NCBI GenBank assembly: GCA_029204225.1
Contig: CM055102.1
Coordinates: 21,340,637 to 21,404,636, forward strand
Source of the DNA: Diphasiastrum complanatum
Lineage: Eukaryota; Streptophyta; Lycopodiopsida; Lycopodiales; Lycopodiaceae
Length of the DNA stretch: 64,000 nucleotides
Reading direction: 5' to 3'
Within the stretch, counting starts at the first letter, position 1, and each line of letters starts with the position of its first letter. This document shows, one piece after another, positions 57,464 through 64,000 of the stretch. The notes beneath the pieces are model-generated. The model was given only the letters and a program-made list of their open reading frames with translations. It was not told the origin of the DNA and searched no databases. Position numbers and translations under genes: made by a program.

Positions 57464-58726
57464 TTAGTTAGGCTGACTGAGTGCCTCTTGGACAGACGTC
57501 GGTTCTTGAACAAGATAGGTTGCAGACTCATCGATATTCTGGTGGGGTGGTCTGCTAATCCTTGAAGATCTTCTAGGTAATACAATAAGTTGATTATTTC
57601 CATCATACTGTAGTTGTTGATCTGCAACATCATCATCTTCTGATCCGTTATTGATTTGTTGTTCATCAAGAGTAGAGGAGCTTGGACCTTCAATAGGAAT
57701 AGTCGACTGAGAAACTGGAAAGTTCAAAGCGTCAGGAGAATCTGATAGGTCAGCTACATGGGGACTGCCCTTTTCTTTGAGGTCTTGAAACTGATCTTCG
57801 ATGAAGATGACATCTCGGCTAGTGAATGTCTTTGACTCGATGGGATCGAACAACTTGTAGGCTTGATCTGAAGTAGTGTACCTGATGAAAACACACTTGC
57901 TACTCTGGAAGTCGAGTTTCTTCCTGAGATCACGAGGAATTTCTTCAAAAGTAGTACATCCAAAAACTTGTAAGTTTGATAAAGAAGGTTTGGTACCTGT
58001 CCAAACTTCGAATGGTGTTTTGTCTGAGAGGCCTTTAGTAGAATATTTGTTATGAATATAGGTTGCTGTTGAAATAGCTTCAACCCAAAAGCACTTCGAA
58101 AGTGTCACATGTGATAACATGCACTTTGCCGATTCAACTAAGATTCTATTCTTTCTCTCAACAAGACCATTTAACTGAGGCAAATAGGAGGTAATGTATT
58201 GTTGCTCAATGCCGTTGTTAAGGCAATAGTCCTTGAATTTGTTGGAGATGTACTTCCTCCCTTTATCTGACCTTAGTGCTTTGATTCGTTTACCAGTTTG
58301 ATTCTCAGCATGCTCTTTGAATTTTCTGAATTTGATGAAAGCCTCTGATTTCTGTTTAATGAAATAAAAAACTGTTCTTCTGGAGAATTCGTCAATAAAG
58401 GTAATGAAATACTTTGCATCTAGCAATGAAGGAGTTTGCATAGGTCCACATATATATGTATGAACAACACCTATCAAATATTTTGCTGCATGTGTATGGT
58501 TTGATCTACAAGGAATGCTAGCCTACTTTCCAAAGATGCAGCTATGACAGACAGGGAGATCGACCTTACCAAAAGGATAGTCAAGATCAAGGACCATGGA
58601 TTGTCTAGACATGTTCAAAATAGATGCATGATTCATGTGTCCTAAGCGATGATGCCATAGTAATGTTTTATTGACTAGAACAACAGTTTTCAAGGCTTGA
58701 CTAGATTCAGAATAGCAATGTGCCAA
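57464..58726 (-). pseudogene. Older copia: integrase remnant
   Basis: Frame 57464-58477 reads VVHTYICGPMQTPSLLDAKY (the first catalytic aspartate is Tyr here: HTYIC where HSDIC is usual), FIDEFSRRTVFYFI, LRSDKGRKYISNKF and NGLVERKNRILVES. It ends with the copia C-terminal region GTKPSLSNLQVFGC. Frame 58523-58726 is the GAG-pre-integrase zinc region (LLWHHRLGHMNHASILNMS, CHSCIFGK). A stop separates the two. Confidence 0.92.
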
Positions 58727-58739
58727 TCTATATAAGTAA

Positions 58740-59930
58740 CCCTATCTCTCGCCAAGTGCCAAGATCTTATCACTCCTATCAATAATTCTGCATTGATCAG
58801 ATTCAAATTCTACCTCCTAACCTAAAGCTATAATTCTACTTACTGATAACAGATTTGTAGAGAGTTTAGGAACATATAAAACTTTTGATAGTAATTTGAA
58901 TTGATCATGCTGGAATCGCAATCTTACAGTACTTTGACCTTCAATAGTGTGAGTATTATTGTCACCAAGATGAACAAATTTCTTCGTGCTGTAAGGAGTG
59001 TAGGATATGAAAATCTCATGTTGATTGGTTAAATGTTGAGTTGCTCCAGAATCCAGAAATCATGAATCATCCAAAAATGGGATCTGATCTTTGACCATGA
59101 ATGTGTTTTCATACACTTCGACCTGGGGAGATGATGAAACTGTGTTTGCTTGTTGATCAAGTTGCTTGGCTGCATTCTTTGCTTGGAGAATTCGGCAATC
59201 CTTGATCTCATGGTTATTGCGGTTGCAATACCCGCAAAACATCTTCTTCTTCATTTGTGGACTTAATGATTGTTCTTGACCCTAAGTCGGCTTCTGATTC
59301 GTTGTAGCCTTCTTGGAGCTTCTCTGCTTCTGTCGTTTAGAGCCTTTGTTGACATATAGAGCCTGAGAGGAGGAAGTAAATGGAGTGTGTTGACTTTTTC
59401 GATTATCTTCTTGCAGCAACATAGTAATAACTCTAGTAAGAGTTAAATCTGAGTGTGTCAATATGATCATCACCCAATTCTCATATGTAGAGGGCAAGCT
59501 TGAAAGCAATGTCATAATTGCGTCTTGATTGTCTATGACTGATCTGACAATGGCCATCTGTTGCAAGAGATTCTTAAATTGGTTAATGTGATTCTGAAGT
59601 GAATCACCAACAGACATTTTGATATAACTTAGTAGTCACGTCCCTCACGTCATATAGTGAGTTCAAAATGTCCCAAATGTCTCTTGACGTTTTAGCTTTA
59701 GCTATGTGTTCAATCTGTGTATCTGGTATATTGAGGATGATAAGCGCGAAAGCTTTACCGTCCTTCGATTTCCACTTTGAGTTGCCGCCTCCAGGTTTTA
59801 CTTCTGTACCTATAACAACATCCCATATTTCGCTGGAGATTAGCAAGGTCTTCATCTTAAATTTCCACAAATGATAATTGGATCCATTCAGCTTGTCTGT
59901 GATAAGACTGGCTTTACTTTGAGAATCCAT
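58740..59930 (-). pseudogene. Older copia: Gag and protease remnants
   Basis: Gag starts MDSQSKASLITDKLNGSNYH (59604-59930) and continues in another frame (59282-59617). The zinc knuckle CGYCNRNNHEIKDC is in 59060-59254. The protease motif LDSGATQHL follows (about 59045) directly after a TGA at about 59063-59065 where Trp is expected. Several stops and frameshifts. Confidence 0.88.
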
Positions 59931-60080
59931 CTGGAACTTAGTCTGTCGATTATATCGATGATGCTAAGATGCAAGAATGCCGAAATAGGAAATCAATTCT
60001 TTGATACTGAAAGGTAGAAAAGAATTGAAGAGTTTGATATCAATTTGATATCGCGAAAGATATCAAGTATTAGAGCTTTT

Positions 60081-60092
60081 GCTCTGATATCA
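60081..60092 (-). promoter_or_regulatory. Primer-binding-like motif of the older copia
   Basis: gctctgatatca on the plus strand, the complement of tgatatcagagc, ends at the LTR border. It differs from the usual site by one base near the border. Confidence 0.75.
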
Positions 60093-61408
<1,316 letters not shown>

Positions 61409-62284
61409 ATTCATATAAAATCTTCACAGTATACACCTCAAAACATTCATGCTTTTTTCTCTTATGTCATTTGATGAATCAATTTGCTTTAGTGAGACTC
61501 TTGCATCTCCATACTAGTTGAGTATGATGTCTCTCTTGGGAACATAGTTGATGTTCTTAATGGTTTGAAATTGTCAATTAGAAATCAAATGGTTATTTCA
61601 TCAAATGTATGCTCTTGAGTCTTGCAAGAGCAAGAGTGATTTGTTCACTCAGTGTGTGAAAATTTGTGTTTTTTCATGTTGTGAGGCAACTTATAAACAC
61701 ATTATGAGAATAAGTGAATCATCCTCTAAGGACACTTATATTCATGATGCAAACTCTTTGTTATTTTAGTGCTAGGTCTCGTGCTAGTACTATATGGAAG
61801 AGCTCTCTCATTGTACATATGGTTTTTTGAGAGTTAATCACAATTTTGGAGTGTTCCTCTTCTATTCTCTCTCTAATTGAGAGCTAGCCTCTCTTTCTCT
61901 CTCTACTCAAGAGAGAGGGCTCTCTCACTCTTTGTATGTGTTTGGGACTTAGTCTTTTCCATGATAAGTGTTTGGTTTGAGTGGGAAAGTGTTAATGATC
62001 AATGATGACGCTTGTGTGCTCTTGTCTTGAAAATTGTCTAGGTAGATTGCTTGGTACAATCAAGTGATAGTTTCATGTACAATCACACCCACCTAAGAAG
62101 ATCAAACACATTGATTTGTGTGTCCTCATATGTGTGAAAAAGTACAAAAATCCTTTATATCCATCATTCACACAAAGTTTGAAGAGTTGGGATAATTTAA
62201 AGAGCTATTTGAGATGGCAAACACTTTGAGATTTCTTTACTTGAAAACAGAACCACACATATGCACACATACCTAAAGATAATA
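61409..62284. other. Right flank of the older copia, nothing firm
   Basis: AT-rich with CT-rich runs near 61860-61930. No supportable gene. It leads into a copia integrase fragment in the plus orientation, so it may be decayed Gag-Pol. Confidence 0.4.
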
Positions 62285-62560
62285 GAAGAAACTTTGTTGC
62301 AAAATCTACAAAATATGTGTTTATTGAATGTGATGTTAGGGCAAAATCTTATAGGTTGTATGATTAGGAAGCCAAGAAGCTCATTGTTAGTCCTAATGTA
62401 ATATTTGATGAGCTAGATGGTCACACAATTGATGTAGATTTGCATGGTTTATCCTTTGAACAAGAAGATAGCATGGAAGTGAAAGACAATGATGCAAGTG
62501 AAGATCAAATCAAAGGAAACGACAAAGTGGTATTTAAAACTAACAAAGGATTCAAAAAAA
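62285..62560 (+). pseudogene. Copia integrase C-terminal fragment
   Basis: Plus frame reads AKSTKYVFIECDVRAKSYRL, YD, one stop, EAKKLIVSPNVIFDE, then a Glu/Asp-rich linker. This matches the copia pattern KCVFLGY...KAYRLYD...VIFDE. No other domain is recognisable nearby. Confidence 0.65.
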
Positions 62561-63450
62561 TATGAGCTATATAAATTCCAACAAGTTTGTTTGTTGATCT
62601 ATGCATATTAAATTGGATCTAAAGATAGTATTTTGCTAAACATTAATGTTCTCCATGAAGTTAAAACCAATAATTCATGGTTTAAGAATGTATCCAAAAA
62701 AAAGGTTTTGCAAGAAGTATTAGTTTGTATGCAAATTGTTGCTCAAAAAATGTTTTGCAAACATATAGTATTAAAAAATATTCAGTTATAGGTAAAGTAG
62801 ATCTTGACTTATTATTGTTATTCTATTACACAAGGCTGGTAAAAGGACTACTAGGTTAATGCTGCATAAACATTTCATAATGACCTTTTTATTCATTTGA
62901 TATAATAAAACACTTTTGTACCTATAATTTTAAAAACTCTGTAACTGTTTACATCATGCCAAGTGGAGATATGATTTTGTTCATGCATATAATGGAAGAA
63001 CACTTTTTCCCTTTTTTCAATCTAGTGGTATTGAGTTTATTTGAACATACATGTTCTCAACTTAAACTAACGAATATTATAACATGTCAAGAGAAATGGG
63101 ATATAATAGCTTGAAAATATTACATAAAGAAAACAACATGGAAGGAATTAAGTTGTGATGCCATCATAGGACACATGAGTTCATAATAAATGATTCTTTT
63201 TTTTAATTCTTACGGAATATGAATACTTGAATATTTTTGTCATCATGTACATGATGAGCTCCTTACTCACTTTTTAACTCATCCTTTAAAATAACAATTG
63301 AGTTCACACCACCACCATCAAGTCTTGTCAACATTGAATAAATATTTGCTTGAATATTTAAGACATGAGGTACAAAAGGGGGGCTCACTAATAGAGAGAA
63401 TCATATATAAGAGTCCAAACACCTCTTTGTGGAATCATGCCTTCCTCCTA
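62561..63450. other. AT-rich, nothing recognised
   Basis: About 890 bases without ORF or repeat match. Confidence 0.45.
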
Positions 63451-63644
63451 ACATGTAGTAACACAAGTACATGAACACAACAAGGATACCACCATATAAT
63501 TGCAAGAAATGTTTATTAAAACATTCCATATGTGCTTTTTAGTGCCTACATGTAGTAACACAACTACATGAACACAAAAGGTATACCACCATATAATTGC
63601 AAGAAATGTTTATTAAAACCTTTCATATGTGCTTTATAGTGCCT
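63451..63644. repeat. 97-bp tandem duplication
   Basis: Two adjacent copies with a 97-bp period, starting acatgtagtaacacaa, with a few differences. Confidence 0.88.
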
Positions 63645-64000
63645 ACATCTTCTTTTGCACCATCTATAGAAGCCATAATGCCCCAAGTTCAAATGTTGCA
63701 CCACCTTCACCAACTATATCTAGGATTGGATCGATCAACTAGGTTCAAGTATGGCACTCTAGTCATTTTTTACGAGACACAAGTGAGATCTTGTGCAGTT
63801 TTGGACATGTGTGCATATGTTCTCATAAATTTCATGATTTCTGAATTTGATAAACCTGAATATATATGTTGTAGTTGAATATTAAGCTTTTTGTATATTC
63901 TTCTAGTTCTTTTGATCAAACTATGGAGCACATTCTAATAGATAAGACATGACATTCTAGACCCAATAAAATAGAAAAGAGATGGACTCTGCTCATTGGG
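63645..64000. other. Window end, nothing recognised
   Basis: A 93-codon plus ORF starting at 63597 runs across this stretch but shows no domain. Confidence 0.4.

Overview
The window looks like plant nuclear DNA from a large, repeat-rich, gene-poor genome. It holds one convincing host gene, many nested Ty1/copia retrotransposons, a Penelope-like element with its endonuclease at the N-terminal side, and plant-type gene fragments. A fern, lycophyte or gymnosperm would fit, because of the low gene density and the Penelope-like element in a plant setting, but the species cannot be fixed from the sequence.

Layout. 1-3830 is a decayed minus-strand copia element with its 3' LTR-like end at the window edge. 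5728-6843 is an intact plus-strand RTF2 gene in one open exon, with a promoter region in front. 8358-13139 is a degenerate Penelope-like element, flanked by two direct repeats (pseudo-LTRs) and broken by a copia fragment. 13.1-21.1 kb holds copia scraps, simple repeats, one probable LTR and a 3.2-kb AT-rich stretch without genes. 21.1-28.6 kb, 35.0-40.3 kb and 48.1-54.5 kb are copies of a composite repeat. This carries fragments of a host gene of the IDM1-like class (TDBD plus PHD finger), mixed with copia LTR and RNase H remnants. 28879-35044 (plus) and 40496-46652 (minus) are two young full-length copies of one copia family, each with 682-bp LTRs and a 5-bp target-site duplication. 55.07-61.41 kb is a third, older copia family on the minus strand. 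The rest, to 64 kb, has only fragments and short tandem repeats.

How the parts relate. RTF2 is the only gene expected to serve the cell. The most unusual component is the TDBD-PHD fragment family. It occurs six times in both orientations, keeps a 310-333 bp intron with matching GT/AG borders, and twice forms head-to-head inverted pairs (36.5-39.7 kb and 50.4-52.5 kb). Retained introns point to DNA-level capture rather than reverse transcription of a spliced mRNA. The inverted pairs could give hairpin RNA against the parental gene. The copia insertion at 28879 lies inside one of these units, and related units elsewhere show the uninterrupted site, so the amplification came first. Both young copia copies carry damage: a nonsense codon and a frameshift in one, an altered protease active site in the other. 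Identities and divergence levels are from reading by eye, not from computed alignments.
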